Below, in pieces: positions 53,482-64,000 of a stretch of 64,000 bases of DNA. This stretch comes from Ottelia alismoides (Eukaryota > Streptophyta > Magnoliopsida > Alismatales > Hydrocharitaceae): positions 798,373 to 862,372 of the forward strand of contig JAZKJV010000085.1 in assembly GCA_037367405.1 (NCBI GenBank), given 5' to 3'. A program made the translations under genes and the position numbers. Within the stretch, counting starts at the first letter, position 1. Each line of letters starts with the position of its first letter. Below the pieces are notes generated by a model. The model was not told where the DNA came from and made no database searches. It worked only from the letters and a program-made list of their open reading frames with translations.

Positions 53482-54040
53482 TATTGGAGAAAATTATGCA
53501 ACTTGACATGATCTGTGGTGATGACTTTGCCCCCGAATAAACTAGAAAAAAGATATATCATGCCATATAGGAACTACATATATAACTGGATCCATCTTCT
53601 AGTACTTTTTTTAATTGATGCAAGATCTGCTTCTATATACTACCCCATTATTGGACAACCTCTATCCAATGTCAAGGATGTTGTAATCTGTTTATAACTT
53701 GAGGGGTAAGTTGGTTGATTTTGGTGGAACATTTTATGTTAAAAATACTCTCCGGCTTCTCTAAGGTGTCAATATTTCATGTGCGTATTAGATATGGGAT
53801 GTTGTGATTTGTTCGGAAACTCACCGAATTGGCTCAATCATTTTGACATTGTTTCTTAAAAGTTGCATTCATTATTAGCTTTTCACCTGATTGAATAATT
53901 ATACTTTAAATTGGATGTTGTGGTATTCTTCTGATATATACGTATCCGAAAAAATTTCACGTTCTTTATCAATCTGTGAAGGTTGGAATTATAAACCAAA
54001 TAAGCATATTGTTTACACTTTGGTCTATGCTAAACTTCAA
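53482..54040. other. Unassigned sequence
   Basis: No gene, repeat or exon was recognised in these 560 bases. Confidence 0.5.
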
Positions 54041-55974
54041 GACATGGCGACATTGATTATCCTGACCATCTCTAACCACAAAGACATGAACGAGATGGAG
54101 AGGGAGAGGAAGAGGGAAAGGGGTGGAGGGCGAAAGGCCTAGAGAGAGGAGGGAAAGTGGGGGTGGCTTGTGCTGCTGGTTGGGTGGTGGCCAACCACAA
54201 AAAAAAACTCGATACAATGCTTTCACGACGGTGTAATGATTCGTCTGGCATTTGCTTGCTAGATAGAGGTGAGATGTTTTAGCTACGGTTGAGTGGTGTA
54301 TCGGAAACTGCACTTGAAGATAGCAAAGCGATGAACATGTGGTCATGATCTGCCTGATGTGGCCGGAGGTAGAGCCCGATAGGGGAAGGAGATGCTAGCG
54401 GCGACACGAACTTTGGCTGGGGGATGATCTTTTGCAGAGGTTATGAAGGGGGTTTCCTTCAGTTCAAGGGGGGCGACTCGAAGAGGCTTTTTGGTTGACC
54501 GGTTGTCAGATTCGCTGGTGGTGGTAATGGAGGAGGCTCCTTTAAGAGATATATGGTCAGGTTGGAGGAAGGGGTGTTTATTGCCCACCAGCTTTCGAGG
54601 TTGGAGGACTTGCTTCTGTTGTAGGGAGGTTCAATACAAGGAGGATGGCTTGGCAGTAGCCGAGTTTTATGGATGGAGAGGTGTTGCCCGACATGCGACC
54701 TTACCTCTCCAGGGGTCCCTTTTCTTTCAAAATCGGCGATGATGCTACATGTGTTCTTTGCCATAGTAGGGGAGGTTCTGGAGATGCTCACTGATGGGTT
54801 GACTCTAGGAATTGAAGCGACCTCGGTGGTGGTCGCGGTCAGATTCAGAGGAGGTCTCCTCTTCAAATGTCTTTCAGGATAGCAAAAACATCATTCTGGA
54901 TTGGGGATGGGTTGTTCCTGCACGCACCACCTTCTTCTTGGGCAGCGTTGGCTGAGGCACATGGTCTTTCGTGCGGAGGAGGGTGATGCAGAGCAGTGGT
55001 TGCCAGAAGTCCAAAGGTTGGTAGCGGAGGATGCGAAGCAACCAGAAAGGGAGGATGCAAAAAAATCCGGTGGCATTGATGGTTACAACTTTCGGGGAGG
55101 AAGGCGAAATGGCTGCGATTGACGTTGGTAAACAGATCCTTTTGGATTTGGGGACTTTTGAATTCGACTCTACGACTATGGTGAGTGACCTTCGTGTGCC
55201 CTACCGCTTGTTCTTGAATCCTCTGAGCCTTGGACGAATCTGATCGTGGATCCAGACGTAGAGCTTTGTGTGAACCTGGATCATATTCATCATGCAAACT
55301 TATTATCGGGTATAGGGGGTCAAGAGCTGTCTTCTATTGCAATACCAGATCTGGTTTACTCACTAAACACAGGATCGATCCATTGATCAAACCCAGCTCC
55401 ATTGGTAGTTCTTCTTTATGGCAAGGATCTAGAGGTTTCTTCGTCGGTTCTTGGTGCTTCGAACCCAGTTCTTGGTTCCTCTAATCCTATAGATGTATGG
55501 TCTGACCCTCAGGAGCGCTATAGAGCTTGTAGTTCTCGTTGGTCGCTGGAGGGGCTTCTCGTCATGGGTAGAGGTGCTTCTGGCAGCCTCCTCGACCCAA
55601 GTGGTGATGGGTATGAAGGGGAAAGGACCCCTGTTGACCCATGTGTCTTTGGTGAGGGGTTGCTAATTCTTTGGGGAGTGGGATGGAGCTCACAGGGCTG
55701 GAGGTGTGGTGGGCTTGGTGGCTGCTCTTAGTTCTCCTTAGCTGGTAGCTCGATGGAGGAACCACTTCTGCAAGTGTCATTGAACGACTCGATTTTGGGT
55801 GGTGGTGGCTCGAGGCAGTTGAAGCGGTATAAACCAAGAAGGAAGAGACTCAAGATGCATGAGTGAGAGTGTTGGAAATCAAGAGAAGTCTATGTTAGAT
55901 AAAAAAGGAAGTCAATGAAGATTGTGGTGGCTAGGGTAGTAGGTATGGTTCCATCCATTGGGAAGAACTTGGTT
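54041..55974 (+). mobile_element. Probable 5' part of an L1 LINE (5' UTR and ORF1 remains)
   Basis: This GC-richer stretch precedes the L1 endonuclease without a break. It starts with a purine-rich GAGAGGGAGAGG run. Short frames in several phases occur and a basic KRYKPRRKRLKMH-like segment lies near 55820, as often found at the end of plant L1 ORF1. No RNA-binding or zinc-knuckle motif can be made out, so assignment rests mainly on position. Confidence 0.4.
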
Positions 55975-57723
55975 ACTGGATAAAGATAATCTCCTGGAAC
56001 GTGAGGGGTCTGGGGGACCTAGAGAAGAGAGGATCTATCGGCTCTCTTCTCAATGATTGGTACGGTTATATCGTGTTATTACAAGAAGCAAAGATGAATG
56101 GTTGGACTGACATGTTGTGAAAGTCTTTTGAGTTGAAACATATGTCCAAATTTTCTGTCCGGGATGCTGTTAGTAGTGCCAGGGGACTGCCATTGTGTGG
56201 ACTGACGAGTTACTTGGATTATTGTCTGAGAAGGCTGGAAGGTTTGTGCAAACAATTGAGTTCTACCAATAGAATATTTGTTGCATTCGGAGCTCTGAGT
56301 TGAGATGCATGAGTTTGATGTGCATGATGCAACAGATATTAGATTCACATGGAGAAATTCAGGCTCCAGATCCAGAATTGATTGTTTCTTGGCTTCTTCA
56401 GAGATTTTGGAGGTGTATATGCTTCCTGGAATTTCAGATTGTCCGAGATCCAGCTCTGATCATACCCCTCTTGTTTGGGACTATGGGAAGGAGACTTCTA
56501 CGCATTCCTTCTTCAGTTTTGAGCGGACATGGCTGCTAAAGGAGGGCTTTAGGGGTCTAGTTGCTATTAAAGAGATCCTCTATGCTGGCTCAAAAGCTTC
56601 TTAGCTTGAGGAAAATGTCTATTGCCACAAAAGGGAGGTGAGAGACGCGGAAGGAGACTAGGGTACATGCAAGGGATGAAATAGAAAGGTTGGATAAAAA
56701 AGAGGACTCTAAGGACTTGACGATAGAGGAGATAAGGGAGAGAGCAGAACATTTGAAATTTATGGCAGCTGAAGACTAGAAAATGACAATGGAGTGGAAG
56801 TAGAGATCCAGACATAGATAGATCAAGGAAGGGGATGCGAATACTAAGTTTTTTCATGCGATGTCTAGTGGGATGCGGGGGAGTAATCATATCAACGCAT
56901 TGGACGCAGAGGACACTAGAGTAGAGGGGGAAATGAGATCGGGAGAGCCTTGGTGAACAATTTCCATAGCAAATCCAAGAGAGTGGAACCGAGGTAGGGG
57001 AGGTGGGTAATGTCCGGTGTGTCGGGCCTTTTAGCGAAATAGTGTGCCAGTCTGACATGGCCTTTCGTGAAGGAGGAAGTGAAGTGGGGTGTGATCGAGT
57101 TGAATGGAAAGGGTTGTCGGGCCCAGATGGGTTCCCTGTTTTCTTGTAAAACAAGTTTTAGAATGTGGTGTAGAATGATGTGTTTGTTGTGTAGGAGGAT
57201 TTTAGGCAGAGTAATGCGGGTTTTGATAAAATCAACAGAGCTATCATGATATCATCTTCCTCCTGTTAAAGAAGGAGGCTTCGGAACGAGTAAAAGAATT
57301 TCAGCCCATTGCTCTTTCGAATGCCATTTACTTGATTATTGCTAATATTCTAGCGAAGAGGCTTAGTGAATTGTTGGATGACTCGAGTCTGCTTCAACCG
57401 ACTCTCATTTCACGTAGACAAATTGCTGATATCCTGGGTATGGCATAGTAGATTGTCGTTGACTGGCGAAGGCAACAAGTTCATGGTGTTTTATGGAGTG
57501 TTAACTTCTCAAAGGCCTATGATAGTATGGGCTGACGCTTCCTTTGGTCGGTGTTGGTTGGGATAGGTTTCCTATTTATATGGATCTCGTGAATGAAGAG
57601 GTGTGTCACCACTGCTTCTTACTCAGTCCTAGTGAATGGTCATCCTGAAGGTGGTTTCTGTCAACCACAGAGGGGAGTCAGACAGGGTTGTTCGCTGGCT
57701 CACTCCTTTTTATGCTAGCTGCA

Positions 57724-58152
57724 GAGAGGTAAGTTCCTAACTAGTGTTCCCAGAAAATATAATTCCACAGATATGGTAACATATATTTTAATTCTCAAGA
57801 TAGTGTAGTTATATCACATCTTCAAAATGCGCTATCGATGTTGCATTTTCTAAATGCGTTATGTATACAACTTTTTTGGCAAGTTCCAAATGTCCAATGA
57901 ATAACACATTTATGAAATATGTTATCAAAAGTGTACATCTTTGATAACACATTTCATAACCGCGATATATAATCTCCATTTCCTGCGAAGTCCTAGCATA
58001 TTTATAAATAACACTATTGACACATTTTTAAAATGCATTATAGATAGCGCATCTTGAAGATGCAATATAACTACACTATGTAGGGAATCAGAATATATGT
58101 TACCATATCCGTGGAATTATGTTTTCCAGGAACACTAATTAGGAACTTGCCT
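57724..58152. mobile_element. Mutator-like MITE inserted in the L1 RT region
   Basis: The 429-base element has terminal inverted repeats of about 65 bases with some mismatches (left GAGAGGTAAGTTCCTAA, right the complement of AGGCAAGTTCCTAAT). Flanks CTAGCTGCA (57715-57723) and CTAGCTGCT (58153-58161) form a 9-base duplication with one mismatch, typical of Mutator-like elements. The inside is A/T-rich with many short inverted repeats (variants of AACACATTTCATAAC) and no coding frame. Confidence 0.75.
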
Positions 58153-58996
58153 CTAGCTGCTGATGTGCTCCTCGTATGGTGGATCAGCTGGTGTCACATG
58201 GTTTCATGGCATGTTTCTCATTGGGGGCATCTCCATTCTAGTTCTCTATTATGCTCACGACACGATTTTCTTTATTGAGGATGGAGAGGAGGAGGTGAGG
58301 GAATGTCAATGGCTTTAGAGATTTTTGGGGAGCTCTTCAAGTTGAGGATCAACAGAGAGGAGTCCAACGTGTGCATACGGGAGGGAGTTGGCATGTCCTT
58401 GCTTCATGTTGCCAATACAATATCTAGGGTTACCGTTGGGTAGTGTTTATCTTCATCTGTCAGACTGGTTACTTGTGGTTGAGAAATTAGAGAGTAAGTT
58501 AGCTAGATGGAAGGGTTTGTTGCTTTTGCGTGGTGGACGCCTGGTCCTGGTGAAGGCAGTGCTTGCAGTCATCCCTGTGTTCTGTGTCGTCGAGGTTGCT
58601 CCCCGTTGGATTCTCCGCATATTGGAGAAGGTGATGAGAATGTTCTACTGGGGGAAGGCAAATCAGGCTAGACGTGACTTACGTCTTTTATTTGGAGACG
58701 ATTGGTCTTGCCAAAGAGGAGGGGTGGGGGTCTTGTGGTTCCGAGGTTGGAGGAGATTAATCATTGCTGAAGTGGGTAGCGAGAATATAGGGTGGCTGGG
58801 ATGGCATTTGTTGCATGTTAATCCATTGGATCTATGGTATTAGTGTGCAAGATCTGGTGGGTGTTCTGCCTCTACGGTTTGAGACAACCTTTTAGAAGGT
58901 ATAGGTGCTGTTCCTCGTGGCTTGCCCCATTTCTTCCAGTCGAAACTTGGTGACGGTTACAACTTCTCTTTTTAAAATGATAAATGGACAAATGGT

Positions 58997-59180
58997 CTGG
59001 TGGTAGTGCAGTGTGCCTACCACCCAAAAGACTAGGGTTCAAATCCCTCCATTGCGGGGGTTGCGTTAGGTAGTCGACAACTAGCGTAAAAAATAGTCGA
59101 ATCTTTCAACATGGATTTGAGCAAGAATCCATGTTGCCGACCCTACATATAGTGGGAGAAGGCTTTGCCAATTTTTTAAC
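58997..59180 (+). mobile_element. tRNA-derived SINE, copy 1
   Basis: The 184-base element starts with a tRNA-like head: A box around TGGTAGTGCAGTG (about 59000-59012) and B box GGTTCAAATCC (59037-59047). The body follows, then a tail 'ccctacatatagtgggagaa' with GGCTTTGCC that resembles the 3' end of the RTE LINE. It is flanked by an exact 12-base duplication TGGACAAATGGT (58985-58996 and 59181-59192). It interrupts the L1. Confidence 0.85.
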
Positions 59181-59439
59181 TGGACAAATGGTGGGACTCT
59201 TCCTTCATCTTTATGCGTTGGCTACAGATAAATATGCGTGAGTCTTTGATATTTGTGCCGATGGGGTATGATTGCCCTCTTTTTCCACGGATTTCTTCGA
59301 GTAGCGGTACCGGGACTTTGTTGGTTTGATGGAGACTTTAGATCCAATTGACGGTCCTTCCTCAGGCGGGAATCATTGGGTGTGGAAAGAAGACGACTTC
59401 TCAATGAAGAAGATATACAAGTCAGTGAGACCTAATATG

Positions 59440-59862
59440 CTCTATGGATCTGAAAGTTGGACTGTGAACCATAGACATGTGCAAATAATGGTAGTAATAG
59501 GAATGAAAATGCTAAGGTGGATGTGTGGACAAGCATGTAAAGATAGGATTCAGAATGATGCCATCAGAAGGAAAGTTGGTGTAGCTCCGATCGAGGATAA
59601 GATGCGAGAAAATCACTTAAGGTGGTTTGGTCATTTGCAAAGGAGGTCAACGGATTCACCAGTGAGGAGATGCGAGTTTTGGGATGTTGAGCCAGCTAAG
59701 AGAGGACGAGGAAGGCCCAAGAAGTGTTGGAATGAGACTATACGATGGGATCTTAGCTTTTTGGATCTAAGCTCGAGAATGACTAAAGATAGATCTGAAT
59801 GGAGGCAAAGAATCCATGTAGCCAACCCTACTTAATGTGGGAAAAGGCTTTGTTGTTGTTAT
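59440..59862 (+). mobile_element. 5'-truncated RTE-clade LINE, C-terminal coding end
   Basis: Open from about 59437 to TAA 59833-59835, it encodes the RTE C-terminal region: [59 protein letters not shown] and [11 protein letters not shown]. This part lies after the RT motifs and has no catalytic residues. The 3' tail is GGGAAAAGGCTTTGTTGTTGTT. The flanks CTAATATG and CTAACATG suggest an 8-base duplication. It interrupts the L1 between its endonuclease-RT part and the zinc-binding end. Confidence 0.85.
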
Positions 59863-60280
59863 CTAACATGTTTATTAGAGATTTACAGGATGCTGTGGGA
59901 CATGAAGATCCTGTTGTGCATTAAGGTGCTCCTCTGGCTTGTAGTGCATGGTAGAGTCCTCTCTAAAGATAGATGGTCTCATATTTTTCAGTCTGGAGAC
60001 ATCTCGTGCTTGCGTTGCGGTTCGGAGTTAGAGTCGACGGACCACCTTTTATCGAGTACGAGAAGGCGACAAAGGTTTGGCTAGCATTTTAGATTGAGCA
60101 GATGGACTATAGTAGTATGTCCTCTTTCTGAGAGTCTCTCTTTAACTCCCTTTCCTCCGAAGATTGACAAAATCAAGCTGGTTGCTGTTTTATGGGCTTT
60201 TTGGCTACCGTAGAATGGTGTTTTTTCTGCTCCGAGCATTTCTATGTTGAGAATGTGATTCTTTATGCAGGGATTCTCCT

Positions 60281-60440
60281 TGAATCTTGGCTCTTGTAAC
60301 AATTTTATTTATACTTATTTAGTCTAATGGGGCAGACACCCATGCATGTTTCCCCTTTTTTGAATCTTGGCTCTTGTAACAATTTTATTTATACTTATTT
60401 AGTCTAATGGGGCAGACACCCATGCATGTTTCTCCTTTTT
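60281..60440 (+). repeat. 80-bp tandem duplication in the L1 3' UTR
   Basis: Bases 60281-60360 and 60361-60440 are the same 80 bases with one C/T difference near the end (TTTCCCC against TTTCTCC). The unit begins TGAATCTTGGCTCTTGTAAC. It lies just upstream of the terminal A-run. Confidence 0.9.
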
Positions 60441-60457
60441 TGGCTTAAAAAAATGGC

Positions 60458-60792
60458 TTATTGAGATGGACAGTAACTTCACTCTTTCTCTCATACCCTG
60501 AAAACCGCTACACTGTAGAGATTCTTAACTGCTGATTTTCATAAATGGCTAAGGGTATGCTTGATCGCTACCATTTTACCATTTTTTAGGATGAGATTTT
60601 CCATATGAAAATTGCCGGTTTCTTTTGCCATACGTAACATAAAGTTGTTTCTAATTTTTTTTATATCAAATGGTAAATAAGTGTTCATTTTCATTATACA
60701 TATATTAGCTCCTTTATCCATGGAAGCTGGTTCATTATTTTCAAATGAATAATGTGGGGAATGATGGTAAGATGTTTCTTTTGAGAAAATGA
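60458..60792. other. Unassigned sequence after the L1 end
   Basis: No gene or recognised repeat in these 335 bases. Confidence 0.5.
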
Positions 60793-61152
60793 TGTTGTTA
60801 AGATACCACAATATATAAAAATAGTACTACAACATCAAAAGAATAAACATGCATTTACAGGGCTCGAGACAGTTCAGAAGGACCACCTTACTTTACGGGA
60901 GAAGACCCTGTGAGGCTAGGTGTTGCCATCTTTCTCAATAAATGCATGCACTAAATTCTTAAATATTAACAGATATAGGGTGGGCACCATGATGGATGCA
61001 CTTCCTTTTTTCCATATTTTTTTTTGCAAAAGATGAATTTTTTATATATTCCCGTCAATACAACCAATTCCCAATTCTAACCAATATGGGGCCAAATGCA
61101 AATCCAACACATGCAGTGCAGTTTCTTAAATCTCTCAACACTCCCCTCAAGC
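60793..61152 (-). mobile_element. Candidate copia-type LTR with polypurine tract, minus strand
   Basis: On the minus strand a CTTGAGGGGAG tract (61143-61152) is followed by TGTTGAGAG..., the usual copia arrangement of polypurine tract and LTR start. A TATATAAAA-like box is near 61030 and a possible end (...TTAACAACA) is near 60793, giving about 350 bases. No copia coding sequence follows to the right and no duplication was found, so it may be a fragment or a small non-autonomous element. Confidence 0.4.
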
Positions 61153-63340
61153 TGGAGCATGAAATGCTCAGCTTGGACAGTTTACCACTCTAAACACAAA
61201 CTGAATACCATCTCTTGAACACAATTTCTAAACTCTAAACTGCATCTTCTTGCTCTTGTGATCTAGAGATCATGCAATTGTTGTGCTCCGGACTACTCTA
61301 AAGAAGAAGACTGAGGTGGGCCTTTCCTTTAGAATCCTCTGTAAGTGCCTTCACTATATAAAGATCTGAACAACTGAGGAAATCTCTAAAACAAGTCTCT
61401 TACACAGGAAGGCCTCTAACCGGGTCTCTCCCATATACTGTCTTATGGAATTAGATATCTAATTATTTGTCCCCATGGATCTTCCCATATCGAGGTTCTA
61501 CCATGGGTCTTTGACATACATGATCCACATGAAGACTTGACCAAACACATGAATATGGGGACCTCTCAACAAATGATATCATGGGCAGACCTAATACAAA
61601 ACATGGAGTTCACTAACACTTCCAGCATCTCTCATATTTATGTGAGATATAAAAGTATGTTCTTTACTTTTATCTTTTATTCATTCTTTTTAATTTCTTT
61701 TTTATAAAACAATCCTTTTTATGATTTTTTTATCATTTTTTCACCCATCTTGTTCATTTTCTTTTCTTTGTCTTTTAGCCTTCTCTCTCTCTCTCTGCTT
61801 AGAAGAAATTGCAGCCTTATAGGGCTCAAATAATGAACAAATTGAGTTAAGGCCCATATTCATATCGACTCCATTCTATTGTTCTTCATTTGATCTAGAA
61901 TGAGCCCATGACTAAGAGGGTTAAGGTCTTTTCATCTTCCTCCATCATCTATAAAAAGGGTTCCTAATGAGAATCAATCAGCTAGTGGGGAACGATCCCC
62001 TCCATCATCACGCGCTACTCTCACTCCAGTGAGGAGGTCAGGTCATTGTCTCTTCTTCCACACTCCCTCCTTGCAGCCTTATGTCCACAGTCCACATACT
62101 TGAGCAAACTTGCTAGCGCTACTTACAATACTTCAGGTTTCTCTGTGGGAATCCATTGGGGGCTCGCCTTCACGTTCTTTTCTTCTCTAATTTTAGTACC
62201 ATCTCTTCATCCTTGCATGAGCTGCTGCTTCATCCATCAGAACACTTGGACTTACGTGTTTCATATCCCAATCCTTAAATTTTGGATTTCAATTTCGTTT
62301 CGTCTCTCTCCGGAAAGGGAAACTTTGGATAATTTCGTTGAAATCATCAAAAATCATGGAAACAAATATAAAATCTGAACTCAATTTCCCAAAAAATAAG
62401 GTTATTGTTCATAACAATAAGTTGAATAGAAATACACGTTTGGAGAATAGTAAAAATAGAAGTCCTGAGGCAGTTTTATCGTCATAATCACCGCACATTT
62501 TGATAGGTAGTAGCAAACGCGCTACCTAGAGTTAGAACCGTATTCTGAACTAGAAGCAAAAGCCATGATAATCATCTCTTTAAGAAAAATGATGTGACAC
62601 ATGCAATAACTACTAAATAAAAAATATTATCACAATAAAGAAGGAAGAGATATAAATCTCTTCAATTAATACTTGAATTAACTCTTGAAGCTTGTTTTTA
62701 ACTGATTTGGTTTGCTATTAGACCTAAAATTTTGGAACTACCTAAACGAACTTCATCAAACAGTATAAAGTTCTTTATGAACTCAACATATCTGTGGGGA
62801 AATGGATGAAAACTCATTAATATGCACAAATTTCGATGAAAGTAAAGGGTAGATTCCTTATTTTTTCCTTTTCGTCGAGATGACACAATTTTTATGAAAT
62901 TTCGTTGATATTTCGCTAAAATCTTGGAAAAAGAAATAAGATAACATGCCGATTTCGCTGACCTAAGGAAATTGAAGTTTTAGAGAATTCGATCGAATCT
63001 CACCAAAATTTGACGTGATGCTTCATCCTCGATTTGCACCGCCACAGAATATCTGAGTACCTAGGCTAAAATTTTTGAAGTGTCAGTTGTTGGGTATCAA
63101 GAATTAGAAAACTAAATAGTTCTTATTTATTAAAGTCGAATTAGTAGAACTACTGATAATTCTAGAATCAAGGATGAAAAGCCAACTATTGTGAGACATA
63201 TACAACTACAAATGGCATGCTTTGCTATTAACTTATTACCTAATAACTCATAACAAAAAAATGCCAACTATATAGACTATAGCTTGGAATACGGTCAAAT
63301 TTCCTAGCAATTAATTGTCACAAGCTATATCTTTTGATAT
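61153..63340. other. Unassigned A/T-rich sequence
   Basis: No exon of the deacetylase, no RNA gene and no known element was recognised. A (CT)n run lies near 61780-61797. Words of the form ATTTCGTTGA recur around 62290-62350 and 62850-62930, hinting at a degenerate repeat. Short open frames (62046-62378 and others) show no motif. Confidence 0.45.
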
Positions 63341-63351
63341 TGTTACCATTG

Positions 63352-63535
63352 GCGAAGCCTTCTTCCACTATAAGTAGGGTCAACTACATAGATTCTTGCT
63401 CAAATCCATGTTGAAAGATCCAACTATTTTTTATGCTAGCTGTCGTCTACATGTAGCAACCCCCACAAGGAGGGATTTGAACCATGATCTTTTAGGTGGT
63501 AGGCACACTACACTACCATCGGACCATTACAGTGG
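63352..63535 (-). mobile_element. tRNA-derived SINE, copy 2
   Basis: This is the same family and same length (184 bases) as copy 1, on the opposite strand. The B box GGTTCAAATCC lies at about 63476-63486 (complement) and the A box around TGGTAGTGTAGTG. The tail is 'gaccctacttatagtggaa' with GAAGGCTTCGCC. An exact 11-base duplication TGTTACCATTG flanks it (63341-63351 and 63536-63546). Confidence 0.85.
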
Positions 63536-63546
63536 TGTTACCATTG

Positions 63547-64000
63547 AAAGAAATAAAATAACACAACTCATGATCAACCATGAATCGGAAATTTAGAAGA
63601 AATATATACCGCTTAATGACATTTAAAAATCTTTGGTTGATGTGAGGTTTTCCACGTTATCGGTATCATCTCTCCGATAGATTTTGAAGAGTCATATGCT
63701 CTTCTCCTATGGTCGGTCCTAAGTCCGGTAAATTGAGAAGGCTTCGGAGACAAAATCCTAAATAATATTTTTTAAAATACTATTTAAGATTTGCCTTAAG
63801 ACAATCATATCTTTTCAACATGGATTTAAGCAAACATTTGGATTTCGTTGGGCGTTTCCTACTAGCGCCGTGTTGCATCACTCGAATGCAATGAGAAAAT
63901 GGCAAGGGCCGCTATATCACTACCCGCATATAGTTCAAATTTACAAGGGTTTTCGCATGAGGAACACATGCGAGCAAATAAGCTAGTTCCGCTGCATCAA
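63547..64000. other. Unassigned end of window with a possible SINE fragment
   Basis: A short match to the SINE body ('tttcaacatggatttaagca', near 63814-63835) is the only recognised item. The remainder holds no gene. Confidence 0.4.

Larger units (their letters stand above)
55975..60457 (+). pseudogene. L1-type LINE ORF2 remains, interrupted by three later insertions
   Basis: The endonuclease start is visible at about 55985 (IISWNVRGLGDLEKR, LLQEAKM) and its C-terminal part at about 56340-56480 (FTWRNSGSRSRIDCFL, SDHTPLVW). RT remains run about 57060-58850: KGLSGPDGFP-like text, FQPIALSNAIYLIIANILAKRL, RGVRQGCSLA, a YAHD motif at 58250-58261 where active elements have YADD, then LPLGSVYLHLSDW. 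A zinc-binding region after RT is at about 59900-60085 (WLVVHGRVLSKDRW ... CLRCGSELESTDHLL). Many stops and frame changes occur. The MITE (57724-58152), SINE (58997-59180) and RTE piece (59440-59862) cut it. The 3' end is marked by an 80-base duplication and an A-run (about 60447-60453). Confidence 0.8.

Noticed and set aside
58997..59060. Possible tRNA gene
   Set aside because: A and B boxes are present but the cloverleaf is not complete, the sequence continues into a SINE body, and a second copy with its own duplication exists at 63352-63535.
61996..62378. 110-codon frame considered as a missing deacetylase exon or host gene
   Set aside because: The translation has no match to any conserved block of HDA2-type enzymes and no flanking splice signals that fit the phase.

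Overview
This is plant nuclear DNA, best read as an angiosperm intergenic region next to one recognisable host gene. The evidence is giant Athila-type Ty3/gypsy LTR retrotransposons with tRNA-Asp primer sites, plant-type L1 and RTE LINE remains, tRNA-derived SINEs, and the first exons of a class IV histone deacetylase (HDA2-like). I cannot name the species.

Layout. Bases 1-567 are the 3' end of an LTR that continues beyond the left edge, sitting in the 3' UTR of another element (E0), whose polypurine tract and 3' LTR follow (to about 4038). A stretch of older DNA, perhaps a copia-type LTR, starts near 4039. It is cut by two complete Athila-type insertions. E2 (4842-36621, + strand, target-site duplication CTATA) is an old, heavily decayed copy. 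Its 5' leader carries a younger complete insertion, E1 (7746-24466, + strand, duplication GTAGT). E3 (37621-49760, - strand, duplication CGCTG) is the youngest: its two 3.3-kb LTRs differ at only about ten positions by eye. The three pairs of exact 5-bp duplications fix all six boundaries and the order of events.

E1 keeps almost all of gag-pol, broken by three TAG codons and one single-base frameshift in integrase. E2 has the same gene order with many stops and frameshifts. E3 has no capsid, reverse transcriptase, RNase H or integrase. It carries one 850-codon frame (one TAA inside) that ends in a protease-like domain with an altered active site, so it must be moved in trans, most likely by an E2-type relative that shares its leader, LTR and 3' UTR. 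All three elements share two unusual non-coding systems. One is four hairpins between pol (or the ORF) and the 3' LTR, each copying the polypurine tract. The other is paired CACGTG boxes in the E2/E3 LTRs at exact 11-bp (or 23-bp) spacing.

The right part (about 50.1-64 kb) is older, lower-copy sequence. HDA2-like exons 1-4 (50966-52965) encode 109 residues with consistent splice phases. The catalytic exons are not in the window. Downstream lies a decayed L1 LINE interrupted by a Mutator-like MITE, a SINE and a 5'-truncated RTE LINE, then a possible copia LTR and a second SINE. The SINEs have the same 3' tail as the RTE LINE, and a 36-bp tail-only insertion lies in or just after the deacetylase gene.
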